Shown here one piece after another: positions 34,039 through 44,842 of a DNA stretch of 64,000 nucleotides; positions within the stretch are counted from its first letter, which is position 1, and each line of letters begins with the position of its first letter. Origin of the DNA: Hetaerina americana. Taxonomy: Eukaryota; Arthropoda; Insecta; Odonata; Calopterygidae. The position numbers and the translations under genes were made by a program. The stretch lies in NCBI GenBank assembly GCA_022747635.1, contig JAKTNV010000007.1:4891905-4955904 (forward strand). The letters are read 5' to 3'. The notes under the pieces are model-generated. The model saw only the letters and a list, made by a program, of their open reading frames with translations. It ran no database searches and had not been told where the DNA came from.

Positions 34039-35215
34039 TTGATAAAGGGCTGTGCCATGGGTAGCAGATTCAGCCCTTCATATGCAAACCTCCATCTCGG
34101 TGTCCTGGAAGAGAATTTCCTTTCCGACTATCCTCTGCAACCCCTCCTGTGGCTCCGATACATTGACGACATCTTTCTACTATGGCCACACAGCATAGAT
34201 TCCCTCAATTCCTTCATCTCCCAACTCAACGATTCCTCATCTCTGTCTTTCACCTCGACCATTTCATCCTCTCAGATTACCTTCCTCGATGTTAATATTT
34301 CCCTCAGTAATAACAAATTCCTTACCTCTGTTCACACCAAACCTACTAATAAGCAGCAATACCTTCATTACAGCAGTTGTCACCCCTCCCATACCAAGCG
34401 CTCCCTCCCTTACTCCCTCTCTATCCGCGGTCACCGCATTTGCAACCATCCCGAATCCCTTAAGAAATACCTTAACAACCTTCACGACTCCCTTCTCCAA
34501 CGAGGATACCCTGATTCTCTCCTCCGTAAAAAAATACTTAAACATTCCTACACCCCCAAGCCTGCCTCAACCACAGACTCCCAGCCTCTCTCAAATCTGT
34601 ACTACCTACTTCCCAGGCATTCAGTCTTTCAAATTCATCCTCAAAGACCTATTCCCCATCCTCAAAAATCACAACACTTCCTCCAACCTTCTTCCTAAAT
34701 GCCCCTCTGTCACCTTCAAACGTCCCGCCAACCTAGCAGATATCCTCAAATCCACCAGGCCACTCTCAAAATCCCCTCACACCCCCAGAGCCATACCCAC
34801 TCCATGTCATCGAGCAAGATGCAAAACCTGCCCTATTTTCACCACTCCACCCCACTCCATCCCACCATTTAACTCTCTCCCGCCCTTCCCCTATTCCTCT
34901 TGCACTTCCAAGAATGTTGTTTATCTTCTTACCTGTAAACTCTGCCCGTCCTTTTACATAGGCCAATGTTCCACACCACTTAACATTAGGATTAATAACC
35001 ACCGTGCCTCGTGCAATCCCTCCTCCCCGTCCGCAGGTCTCCCCATCCCTAAACATGCTTCCCATCATAATACCCCTTTCAACCAGTGTTACAATGTTTC
35101 CGTCCTAGCGTCCCTTCCCACATCCGATAACCCTATAGAATTAAAAACACTTGAAATGGCATTCAGTTACATCTGTATGGCCTATCAGCATCCGGGCCTC
35201 AATGTCGTTCACTGA
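34039..35215 (+). pseudogene. Penelope-like element: RT 3' half plus GIY-YIG endonuclease
   Basis: Truncated Penelope-like polyprotein in two frames. The first (34039-34698) reads KGCAMGSRFSPSYANL, LRYIDDIFLLW (catalytic DD), ITFLDVNI, and TKPTNKQQYLHYSSCHPSH, all diagnostic of Penelope-type RT. After a frameshift near 34580 the second frame (to TGA at 35213-35215) has CHRARCKTCPIF and then NVVYLLTCKLCPSFYIGQ with LNIRINNHR, the Cys-rich linker and GIY-YIG-type endonuclease typical of the family. The 5' half of RT is absent; the left edge lies beside a TA tract and an 8-bp hairpin at 34033-34051. The end sequence at 35545 follows directly. Confidence 0.88.
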
Positions 35216-35544
35216 TGGGAGTGGCCTGAAATTGTTACTTTGTGGAAGCGATGCGTATCGGGGGTTGGACACTGTGTTTTTCCGAATGAGTTTTGGTGTA
35301 CGTGGCCTTTGTTTTTGCTTACGTGGTCTTTATCAATACTTTGTAGGTTGAAACATGAGTCTCGTATGTTGCAATAGTTGCGGTGAGCATGTTGTCCTAT
35401 TTTCCGATTTTGTGTCAATTCCACCCCCTCCCTCTCCCTTTCCTCTCCCCGACCATTCCTCTCACCCCTCCTTCGCCTCCCGTTCTCCCCTTCCCCTGGC
35501 CCCTTCCCTTTCTCTCACACCCCTCACCTCAACAATTCCAGCAG
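35216..35544. other. Penelope-like 3' untranslated stretch
   Basis: Sequence between the endonuclease stop and the next end copy. A C/T-rich segment lies at about 35420-35530. No further coding motif is visible. Confidence 0.55.
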
Positions 35545-35705
35545 TCATTACTTCTATATCTTCAGATGAAGACGGATTGTTTCCGTCGAAATATCAAGAA
35601 ATAACGTGTGAGTGTTCTTCTTTTTTTGTGTTTCTATATTGTGTGTTACTGTGTATTGTACTATTCGGCACTTCCGTGTTACGTCTACGAAAGCATATAT
35701 ACTGT
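35545..35705 (+). repeat. Penelope-like terminal (pLTR) sequence
   Basis: Contains CTTCAGATGAAGACGG, the GACGGA/TCCGTC hairpin (35571-35576 and 35582-35587) followed by GAAATATC, the TGTGTTTCTATATTGTG block, and CGGCACTTCCGTGTTACG with CTACGAAAGC at the end. It sits between a 3' coding piece upstream and a 5' coding piece downstream. This is the arrangement expected for tandem Penelope-like copies sharing a pseudo-LTR. Confidence 0.8.
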
Positions 35706-35740
35706 TGCTATGAGCAATCACCCTGTCATCTTCTGTCAAC

Positions 35741-37195
35741 GTGCTGTGTCTACGGTTCCAGTATTGTAAGCTGAAACTACCTTTCTCAGTGTCCTATCCT
35801 TCCCTTCACTACTGTTTCTCTATTTTTCCTCTTCCACTTAATCACCATCCTAATAGCCTTCCTTTTTATTTTTGCACCCTTCCCATGATGAACGACTTTG
35901 ATCCCACATCATCTTGGTTACGCCAGATTCGGAAATTTTCTCTCAAACTCGCCCAATACACCTGCCATTCTAAATTTCTTTCGGCATGCATTGCATTGGG
36001 TATCATTCCCAATGGCTTATGCATTAAGTTCCCTATATCAGGCCTACCTTCCGTCCTGCACCCCAGTCTACATGCACTCAAGTTTCAACAGTCCTTTCTT
36101 TTTTGCACGTTCATCCGAGATCAATACAATAGCCTCATTCACAAATATCACAGTTCCATACATTCCCTCATCAACATTCTTTCTCTCACCTCCCCACATC
36201 TCCTCTCGAATGTAAACCGAATCCTTAAATCGGCTCTCCGCTCCCTTGAGTTCCGACGCAGAAAAGCCTTAAATAAATTGTCCAATCTTTGCGCTTCTTA
36301 CTCCCGCCAAGGCCTTGCCTTACCTCTCCAACTTGTCAAACCTAGCCCTCCTCCCCCACCCCTTTACCTACAGAAACCGGATTTAGCGACTATTTTCCAC
36401 CTACCCCCACCTACCCTACCAACACCAGGAATTCCACCGAGCCGTTGCCACCAACAAAACCCTTCTCAATCCGTCCCTTCCCCGCCGGCTGACCAAGCAA
36501 AAGATACTGCCGAACACGTGCTGAACCTCTCTAGCACAACGCTGAATGAGCACCAAACCTCTCTTCTGGGAAAAGGCCTCTCTTTTTCCCCCACCCCCAA
36601 GGTTAATCACGTGACCATCCTCGCAGACGTCATCAATTTTGCCAGAAATCTTAGATGGCGACATTTCTGGGCGATGCAACCCGCCACTCTTCAATCCCGC
36701 ACACACACACACAGCGCTCTCACCAAGTTCCGGCCGCCTTCCCACCTTGAGCCTCCACCGCTCCCTCCAAATCACCCGGTCGATATCTTTATCAATCTTC
36801 TCCTGTCCAAAACATCTAGTCCTTCTTTCCTTAAATCTCTAAACCCGAAAACTAATCTCTCCCCGGCCGAATTAGCTGAGTTAAAAAAACTCACACGCAA
36901 CCCCAACCTAGTTATCACTTCTGCCGACAAGGGTTCGACAGTTGTAATCCTAAACACTGCAGACTACCTTCAAGAATGCTACAGATTACTCTCCGACACT
37001 TCCTCCTATCAACATATTCCTGCTGACCCTAACCCCGCAATCCAAAAAGAAATAATCGCTTTCCTCCGAGACAACGGCCCTAAGGAGAATCTTTCCCCCA
37101 GGGACATCTCCCTCCTTTCCCCTTCCAAACCTCACACCCCTCACTTCTACATCCTTCCTAAGATCCACAAACCCAACAACCCAGGGAAATTAAAA
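35741..37195 (+). pseudogene. Penelope-like element: N-terminal half of polyprotein
   Basis: A long open frame; the likelier start is the ATG pair near 35886, giving MMNDFDPTSSWLRQIRKFS. Toward the end are NPNLVITSADKGSTVVIL and, near 37150, HFYILPKIHKPNNPGK. The ADKG and LPKIHKPxxPG motifs are hallmarks at the start of Penelope-type RT. The reading then stops matching the family at about 37195, where the sequence switches to an opposite-strand piece of another copy. The first half (about 36000-36700) has no recognisable domain beyond the family's N-terminal region. The copy is a truncated, rearranged fragment, although its frame is open for over 1.3 kb. Confidence 0.85.
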
Positions 37196-37833
37196 ATGGC
37201 GGTTAAGGGTGGGAATTTTGAAAGATCGGAAAGTTAATATGTAGGCGGATTCTCGAGTTCTCACCTCTATATTGGTGGCTGAATCAGGTAGGGATTCTAG
37301 GATGCTGAGGGCAAAACACTGGTCGAATGAAAGGTTGTGGGAATTGGCGTGTGAAGGGATAGGAAGAGAAGAGAGTGAAACAGAATTGCAGGAGTACCGG
37401 TGATTATTCATTCGAATGGATAAGGGGGTAATGCATTCGCCTATGTAAAATAAAGTGCAATGTTTGCATGATAAAAGATAAATAATATTTTTTGAGAGGC
37501 AATTAGCGTGGGAACGAGGTGAGGGGGCAATGAGGGGATGTAGGGAGAGGGGAGTAGGCATAATAAGAGGACAGGTTTTACATCGGGGGCGGTTGCAAGT
37601 TGGGGAAATATTAGGAAATTTGTCACGGGGGAGCGCCAAAGGGTTGGTGGATCTCAGGAGGTTTTTGAGATTGGCGGGTCGTCTGTATGCAATAAATGGG
37701 CATGGGGGTAGTAAGGATGAGGTCGCGTCATTCTCATGTAAAATTGGAAACAGTTCCAGGAAGGTTTTCAGTCTGTGTGATTCGGGGAAATAGGTGGTGT
37801 AAAGGTTGAGCCCTGCGTCAGAATATAAAGTCG

Positions 37834-37835
<2 letters not shown>
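37196..37835 (-). pseudogene. Penelope-like element: inverted GIY-YIG endonuclease piece
   Basis: The minus-strand frame reads CNRPRCKTCPLIM, then NIIYLLSCKHCTLFYIGE and LSIRMNNHR, ending near 37196 with FKIPTLNRHF. It is the C-terminal linker plus GIY-YIG endonuclease of a Penelope-like element, clearly related to but distinct from the copy at 34039-35215. It abuts the plus-strand N-terminal piece tail-to-tail with no recognisable filler. On its upstream side it is bounded by a long TA tract. Confidence 0.85.
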
Positions 37836-37903
<68 letters not shown>

Positions 37904-37933
37904 TATACATATAGTGTGTACACACACACACAC

Positions 37934-37969
<36 letters not shown>

Positions 37970-37974
37970 ACACA
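37834..37974. repeat. Compound (TA)n/(CA)n/(TG)n microsatellite
   Basis: TA tract from 37834 to about 37913, then ACACAC, TATATA and GTGTGT tracts to 37974, ending at a mariner terminus. Confidence 0.92.
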
Positions 37975-37978
37975 CACG

Positions 37979-38856
37979 CAGGGCACGTTAATGAAGTATC
38001 AGGACTGGTTCCAAAAATCAAAATTTATTGCAGTTATCATTAAAGTTACTTAATAATCTTCAAAACACATTCCTTCTGCATCGATACACTTAGTTCGGCG
38101 CTGAAGTCGGGTTTCGGAATACTGTTGAGAGCTTTTGTCGTCTCCGCTTGAACCTCCTCGATGGAGTAGAACCGATATCCTTTGAGCTCCTTTTGAGCTA
38201 TCCTTTGAGGTAATAAAGCTGTCGAGAAAATCTTCATCCTCCTGGACGTAGTCCAAAATTTCCACCCGCGACAGTTTTTTCCTCCCTCAAGACTTTCGTC
38301 ACCAACTTCGCGCACTCTTTCCTCATCGCAAAATCCTCTGTTACAATGGTGTGGACGGTTCGGACAGAATGGCCGGTCTCCCCACTGATAAGGGTGATGG
38401 TGAAACGCCTGTCAGAGCCAAAAATGTTTTCACTTTGGCCACCGGAGCATCGGTTCGAGCGGTCGTCGGGAGTCCGACGCGGTGCTCGTCTTTGACGAGC
38501 TCCCTTCTTTCCTTAAACATTTTGTGCCGCTGAAAAGCTCTTGTGCGGCGTGAGGCATCATCTCCAAATGCCTGTTTAATGAGTTCAAGGGTCTCCGATG
38601 CGTATTCTCCGAGTTAACGCAAAACTTCACAGCGTAGCGTTGGTCGACGGTGCGCTCCATGCTGGCGCGACGACACCACAAACAATCACACGTCACAAAA
38701 ATCTACCTACTGTCTCAACGCATGCCCGGAGGCGACTAAACTAAAGTGCGCCTGAGTGGTGGGGGACTCCTCTACCGAGCGGCCCGGTCGCACCCCCATT
38801 CACCGCCCCGTTGAGGCTACAGCGAACCAGTCGCGATGCTTATTGTACGTACCCTG
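37979..38856 (-). mobile_element. Mariner-type transposon, internally deleted (878 bp)
   Basis: Termini CAGGGCACGT (left) and, reverse-complemented, CAGGGTACGT (right) form the inverted repeats. The right side is followed by TA. The minus-strand start near 38658 reads MERTVDQRYAVKFCVN, the start of an irritans/SETMAR-like mariner helix-turn-helix domain, with frameshifts after it. Near 38150-38050 a frame reads RFYSIEEVQAETTKALNSIP, then, after a shift, RRTKCIDAEGMCFED, the typical mariner C terminus. The catalytic aspartate region is missing. The left flank reads CG, not TA. Confidence 0.82.
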
Positions 38857-38859
38857 TAT

Positions 38860-39078
38860 AAATATATCGGGTGGCGAATGAAGTAAAAGTAGCATGGTGG
38901 AAGACCCAGTGCGAGGATGTGGAAAGTATGCATAGGAAGGGTGCAATTGGTGCGCTGTACAAGAAGATTAAAACACTAACGGGAAGTAAGAAGGGAAAAC
39001 AGGTGCTCACAATTAGAAATAATTCGGGAAAAATAGTAAATGAACCAGAAAAGATCCAAGAGAGATGGAAGGAATATA
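38860..39078 (+). mobile_element. RTE-type LINE copy 3, left part
   Basis: A plus-strand frame reading TQCEDVESMHRKGAIGALYK and GKIVNEPEKIQERWKEY matches the linker between endonuclease and RT in the RTE copy at 48305-51552 (CEDMESLQRKGKIGALYSK; KIQERWKEY). It is 5'-truncated next to a mariner and interrupted at 39078 by a second mariner. The sequence resumes at 40017. Confidence 0.8.
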
Positions 39079-40016
39079 TAAAAGATCTGTCCCAAAAAAA
39101 TGAGTGGAATGAATAAGGGTTAAAATGCATTATAGATCAAAGTACCAATTGCTAAAATTCTTCGAAAGAGTACCCTTATGTATCGACTCGCCATTGGCAG
39201 AGCATTTTGCCAGTTGTGTTATGCTTCCTGCAAGGCATCGACAGGACCGTCGTTCAGGCATCTCGTCATGGCCCTTTTGACATAAGCCAGTGGTCCAAAA
39301 TGGTACTCAAATATGTGTTATACTTGGGTCGTACTCGAAGACCCATGTCTCGTCACAGTAACCACACATTCTAAAAAAATCGTGTAACTTTCACCATGGT
39401 TCAAGAGGTCCAGGCGAGATTGTCACACAAGTAGTCTTCCAACAGCGCCTTGGGGACTATCTTGGCACACCTTTCTCAAGGCTAAATCTTCTGCAAGAGT
39501 GTAATGCACAGTGATTTTCTGAATATTACACTCTTTTGCTAACATCCTGGCACTTGGAGGTTGATCATAATTCACTAATTCTCTCACCTTTTGCACATTT
39601 TTATGGCACTTTGTTGTCGATGGATGTTCGGGGCATTCCTCATCGTCAACCTCCTCGTTACCCTCAAAGAACATCTTGAGCAAGTTAAAAACCATCTTTT
39701 GGGATATTTTTCTATCTCCATAAGCATCCTTAAGCATTTTAATGATCTCCATACCCAATTTTTCCAAGATTAATGCAAAATTTAATCGCATATTATCTCT
39801 TCATGGAAAATGGCATCGTGAATTCGTAACTTGACCGTCGAACAGGGGTCCAGTCTAGCCGCAATCCGCTCACTGTCACTGCTCATAGTTAACTAACGTG
39901 GTTCACCTTGCTTTTTTAAGACCTCCCATCACCTTGTCTACCACAAATCACCCCACTTCAGGCATCTGCATTGCTGGGAAAAAAATCATACTACTTATTT
40001 TTGGACAGATCCTGTA
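39079..40016 (-). mobile_element. Mariner-type transposon inserted in RTE copy 3 (938 bp)
   Basis: Inverted termini AGATCTGTCCCAAAAAAATG (left, from 39083) and GGATCTGTCCAAAAATAAG (right, reverse complement), each flanked by TA. Removing the element rejoins the LINE cleanly (GGAATATA + AGAACTATG versus GGAGTATAAAGAACTG in copy 4). The minus-strand frame 39791-39423 (122 codons) reads ILEKLGMEIIKMLKDAYGD, QKMVFNLLKMFFEGNEEVDD, and KCHKNVQKVRELVNYDQP with MLAKECNIQKITVHYTLAED, a mariner-like DNA-binding domain. It ends at a stop before the catalytic region. The remainder toward 39120 is decayed. Confidence 0.85.
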
Positions 40017-40915
40017 TAAGAACTATGTGGGAAAGAACTTAGGCCAGCAATATTAGGCATAGAAATGAAATATGACATATGAGGAGAGCTTTCTCCAATG
40101 CGAGAAAGAAAGGGTATTGAGGGAATTGAAAACAAAAGAGGCCAAAAGTGGGGGGGGACAACATTCCCGCGGATATACTGAAAGGTTTAGAAATTGGTGG
40201 AAGGAAGAGTTTTTATGGACCAATCCGTAACATTTATTCGGGAAGTATCTGTCCAAAAGACTCCTTCTATTCGGGAAGTATCTGTCCAAAAGACTCCTTC
40301 AGATCAGTTTTAGTTCCCATATCAAAAATGGAAAGGCAGTAATATGTGAAGACTTTAAAACAATAAGATTAATTTCGCACGCAGCTAAAGTTGTTCTCAG
40401 GATCATAAACAAAAGGATAGAGAGTAGGGTAAATGATTACTTAGGGGATGATCAGTTTGGGTTTAGGAATGGGAGAGGTACGCGCGATGTAATTGCAGTA
40501 ATGAGATCATTAATCAAGAGGAATATAGAATACAACCAGGAGGTATTTGCCTGTTTCGTAGATTTCGAAAAAGCGTTTGATAGAGTGAATTGTGAAAAAC
40601 TAACGAGTATATTGCAGAAAATAGGAACAGATTGGAGGGAAAGGAGGCTAATCCGCAACCTGTACATGTCTCAGACTGCTCAGTTGCGAGTGGGGAACGG
40701 GAAGTCCGGTTGGGCAGTTTTAGGAAGAGGTATAAGGCAGGGTTCCCCATTATCACCGTTGCTGTTCAACCTGTATGCAGAGGAAATGATTAAAGAGGCA
40801 TGGGAAGAACTGGAGGTAGGAATGAAAGTGGGCGGGGAATTCATAAAATCAGTTAGGTTTGTTCTATGACCAAGCCCTGGTCTGTTTATCAGTCAGCCAA
40901 GGGAGGGGTGGGCAA
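40017..40915 (+). mobile_element. RTE-type LINE copy 3, right part
   Basis: Continuation of the copy begun at 38860. An open segment at 40501-40869 reads RNIEYNQEVFACFVDFEKAF, then RNLYMSQTAQLRVGNGKSG and RQGSPLSPLLFNLYAEEM, the RT core. It breaks off at VRFVL near 40868, just where RFADD should follow. A 33-bp tandem duplication (TTCGGGAAGTATCTGTCC) lies at 40236-40300. The frame is broken upstream. Confidence 0.82.
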
Positions 40916-43257
40916 GCATTGCCCTCTCAACAAGTATGATCAACTTTTGATTAACCGAGCACACATCACCCATTGAATCCACTTTGTGAGTGATTATAAA
41001 TGGTTAATTCATTTTTTTGAAACCCTGATGTGTGTGTGTGTGTGCGCGCGTTTGAATTCCATTTTTAAGTAACTTTTGTGTAGATTTCCGACCACGTGTC
41101 CTTACGAGTACTTATATGTATGTACGTATATCGTGTCGTACAAAAGTTGAACTGAATGGCCAAAGAGTTTTTCCACCAACTTTTTCGTTTTATCTCATAA
41201 TGTTTTTGCATATTTTTCGGTTCGAAGTTGTTGGCTAGGTCAAATTCATATATTATCTTTATGAATGTTTCGGTTTAATATAAGTAATTGAATCATTATT
41301 TCCATTTAAAAACCTTTAACGATCACTTTCAGATGCAGAATACGTCATGTCAATTACTATGTTATTTCAAGTAAACCCAGTGCAAATTAATCCATTTGGC
41401 CTGCAGTTAACGCTGGATCAGGCTTCTTTCGGAGATCCTTTCAATTTGTCCCTTGCTCGATTTTCGGATCAACTAGTGGAAAATTGAAATTTATTTTCCC
41501 CTGTCAATATTCCGCCCCTGATTAACCCATTCTCGTGCTCGATGTGGCTCTCCTCTGGGAGTGGTCGCTTCAATTTCTTTACTTTGGCACGACCAGAAAT
41601 ACTGGGTTTCTCTGGCTCCAACCGTGAAGGTGGCTCTATCGCGGGCAAGCCCTCGACCGCCACTCGCGCTCCAGAGGCAGCATCAATTGTAGTTCGGAAT
41701 GAGCTAGAGATATCTAATGCCCACGGGCGTGGTACGATTTAGGGTCTAATATTAGACGAGGGCACGTCAACAAAGAGCCAAAGGTCACAAGTGTCCGTAT
41801 CCCTGACCCCAAAGATATCCAGAGCAAAAGTACTCCATGATTTTAAGACCTGGTACACTTTTAAATACTAGTGATAAGATCATGGCTCACGTTTTAAAAA
41901 TCAAACTAATACTAGGAATAGATTCGCTTTTGTCTCGCACACAGTTTGCGATTTCGAAGCGCAGATGTTGGACGCCTAGACTTTAATGATTAAATGCGCG
42001 ATGTGAATTTATCCACGCAGAAGCTCCCGACCAGATTCGTGCTCCTTTTAGACGTAGGCATCGAAAAAGTACTTGATAACATTTGGATGGATTTTATTCG
42101 CATTAAAGAAAATTAATAAATTTCTTCTCGAGCGGTTTCGACGTATATCACCGTCCGTTAAACTACAATCTGTCATCCGTTGCATGTTTGATGTTTTGAA
42201 ACTGTTCCCCAAGATAAGCGCCCGCTATTCATGGCATCGATCGAGTTCACTCCCGGCTTCTTCGCTCACCCTCGCATTGACGTGAATCCAGAACTCAGCG
42301 ACTCTCGATGAGTTCATAAGCTGACGAGATGGCAATCTTTCTGCAAAATCAGGAACTTCTGCCAAAAAAACGAATGTGTTGACTACCTTTCAGCTCCGTG
42401 GCTTAGAGCTCAACGTATGGTAAATGCATCACGGATAAAATAAACGGAACCAATGTATGCTCTGCCTGGAAGATGCATAAGAATACCAACATATTAGTTG
42501 GCCATTGGAATCGGGAAATTGGCCACCTCGTCGAACAAAACTGGAAAAGGATTCTAAACTATATTGCATGTAATGTACGGCGGCATTAGACTGAGAACAC
42601 GAATGACGCTCGCGCCAAGAGCACCGGGAGGCGACGGGGGCGCTCGGGGGTCAAGTAAGCCGGAAGTCCCCCTGGCCTCTCCGCATTTCCAACCGTTGGG
42701 GACGGCACGTCACGCGTCGTGTCATAGGTTGCGATTTGGACCCCGTACAGTTGGGAGTGATAAAAAAAGGTATGCATAAAAAGTGGGATGCTCGGAGGAG
42801 GGCAAATTGAATACACGGCAGACTTCTCGCCTTGATTCTCAAACTTTTTCAAAACGACATTTCAGTTTTTTTAACGCAAACCTTCAGTGACTTAAGTTCC
42901 AAAAAAAAAGAAAGTAGGGAGACAAATGATGAGTTGGGAAAAGGAAAAAAAAGAAATTAGTCTTTGGCAGTCACAACAGAATAAATCCAACCATATTTTG
43001 ATTGTTAAATATCGATAATATAATCTTAAAGTTTCCCTTGTCTCACTACTCATTGAGTTTTACTCTTTTCGGTTGTTTTTTTGTGGATTTCTTTGTATCC
43101 TCATTAGGAAATTATTCCTTATTCTCATTCCGTTGTGGTTTCGTGCCGAGTTCTTGGTTGCATTAATTTGCTCAGCGGAGGAAGGAAATATGAATCTGCC
43201 GGCTGTTACGTAGAGCAGAGCCTGCAACGCTTATTTTCGACGGGGATAAAAGCCGGG
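40916..43257. other. Unassigned region
   Basis: No recognised gene or element. The minus-strand frame at 41469-41663 (charged, with RAKVKKLKRPLPEESHIEHE) is open without known motifs. CG-rich patches occur near 42600-42720. Confidence 0.35.
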
Positions 43258-43347
43258 ATGTGGTCAACCGTCACGGCCCTAATGGTACTTGTGTCTGTTC
43301 AACCATGTGCGCACGCCAACAGCGAGGAATTGACAAAAACGTATTAT
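43258..43347 (+). CDS. Candidate first exon encoding a signal peptide
   Basis: The ATG at 43258 starts MWSTVTALMVLVSVQPCAHA, followed by NSEELTKTYY, then a GTAAAC that could be a donor at 43348. The first 20 residues have a short polar start, a hydrophobic core and an AHA ending, a textbook signal-peptide cleavage pattern. GGGGATAAAAGCC sits only about 15 bases upstream, too close to be a TATA box for a start at this ATG. No downstream exon was identified, and the donor lacks a G at -1. If real, it would begin a secreted protein. Confidence 0.22.
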
Positions 43348-43392
43348 GTAAACCGGCGAAGTTACTCAAACAGATTTCGATGCATCTGTATT

Positions 43393-43445
43393 CGAATCCG
43401 GGTCTAGGTAAATGATTTTGTCATTGCCACTCTGAAATTTCTCGG
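43393..43445 (+). mobile_element. tRNA-SINE fragment
   Basis: ATTCGAATCCGGGTCTAGG then AATGATTTTGTCATT and CCACTCTGAAATTT match the box B region and body of the SINE family at 28503-28693. The 5' part is missing. Confidence 0.6.
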
Positions 43446-44279
43446 ATTCGATGAACAAATGTTGGTTTGAACATCTGGCTCTTCAAGTCGTCACACCTCT
43501 ATTTATGCCCAAGCAATTTTTAAACATTATTACTGTTTTTCTTACTGTGCTCGCCTCGCATGGGTAGATAAGTATTTTACACTCTCTGGCGAACGGACAG
43601 CCGAACAGCGGGGAGCGTGACTGTGACTTGCCGTTGGGGAATTCAAAGAAAGTGCGAGAAATGCCACTAGATTGACCGCAGCTAAGTCGACCGCTGTTAT
43701 TCACACGAACGCGAGAATTTCACGGCGCAGAAATCATTCTCTTGGAGCGGGAGTGTAATATTCGCAGTTTAAGGGGGCGCATCAGTGCCTTAGGGTGGAA
43801 ACCGGGGTCCAGGGTTCACGGGAATCCAGCCGAGGCGAAGGAGGATGTGGCGCCGGGGGATTTTACTTTCGCAGGTACCCATCAACGAGTTAAGCCACAC
43901 TTGCAGAATTCCCTGCGCCGTCTTCGAATTCGTCCGACGTGCGAATCCGCCCTTAATGTGTGTGGACGTAGGGTCTAACCTCGTAACGGACTGCGTCGCC
44001 ACGCGCGAGACTACGATTATGTCTTGACACCGTACGCAGATCGGCTAAACAAATTCCGCCGAAGACGCATCGGCTTTTCGTACCAGTTAAAGCCTTCTAA
44101 CGGGATATATAGGGCTTACCCGGTGACTATTAGAAAGTTTTGCAAGGATCTGGTTCATAATGCGATCCCTATTAGCGTTAATACTCTGGGTAGCTTATTG
44201 TGATAACGCCATGTGTAGATCGGGTGTGTTTTTGAGTGGCACAAGTTGTTTCGGGAGGGTAGAGAAGATGCTGAAGACG
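43446..44279. other. Unassigned region
   Basis: Short open frames on both strands, none with recognisable motifs. GC is moderate. Confidence 0.35.
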
Positions 44280-44842
44280 CCGAAGGTTCATGACGCCCTT
44301 CGACCTCAAAATAAGTGACGAACATCTTGCAAGAGTGAAGGCTTTGTTGGAATGGGATTTCATATTAAGGGTTCGCATGGTTTCTGATGAACTTGGCATC
44401 CATAACAGGGATGTGAATCTAGTTTTGGTCGAAGACATGGGCATGAGAAAGGTGTGTACGAAGTTGGTGCCGCGAGTGCTCTCTGACGAACAACTGGAAA
44501 CTCCCCCGCGGATCTGCCAAGAGTTTCTCGACCATGCTTCAGCGATACCCTAAAGCCCTGACGTTGCCCCACCAGACTTCTTTCTCTTCGCCCGCCTCAG
44601 AGCCATGCTGAAAGGACGGCACCACGGAGCAGGGGAAGCGTGAATTAAAATAGGCTGTAACGAGGGAGCTAAGCAGCATTCCAGGCGCCGCCTTCCACAA
44701 GGCATAACAAGACCCGCTGACAAAGTGGTGTGTGGACGCACGAGGGCGCTATACTTCGAAGAATTCTGAGTGAATGTATCAATTCTGGCAATAAATATTT
44801 TTAAATCGACTCAGTCCCACTACATTTGGGACAGACCTCGTG
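44280..44842 (+). mobile_element. Mariner relic lacking the catalytic core
   Basis: The plus strand reads ISDEHLARVKALLEWD, VRMVSDELGIHNRDVNLVLV, then EDMGMRKVCTKLVPRVLSDE, QLETPPRICQEFLDHA, a stop, and then SPDVAPPDFFLFARLRAMLK, the third catalytic motif. The end reads CVDAQGDYFEGF-like VCGRTRALYFEEF. The segment with the first two catalytic aspartates is absent between LDHA and SPDVAP. The right terminus TACACGAGGTCTGTCCCAAA (reverse complement, ending 44842) is followed by TA. No left terminus is visible, so the copy is also 5'-truncated. Confidence 0.82.

Noticed and set aside
36416..36775. Antisense frame over the Penelope-like N-terminal region
   Set aside because: Shadow of the sense frame, which continues into the ADKG and LPKIHKP motifs.
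37979..38856. Host SETMAR-like fusion gene
   Set aside because: The MERTV start resembles the mariner half of SETMAR, but inverted termini and internal deletion show an ordinary mariner, with no SET domain nearby.
43240..43250. TATA box (GGGGATAAAAGCC) for the signal-peptide candidate
   Set aside because: It lies about 15 bases from the ATG, too close for a start site between them with a normal 25-30 base spacing.
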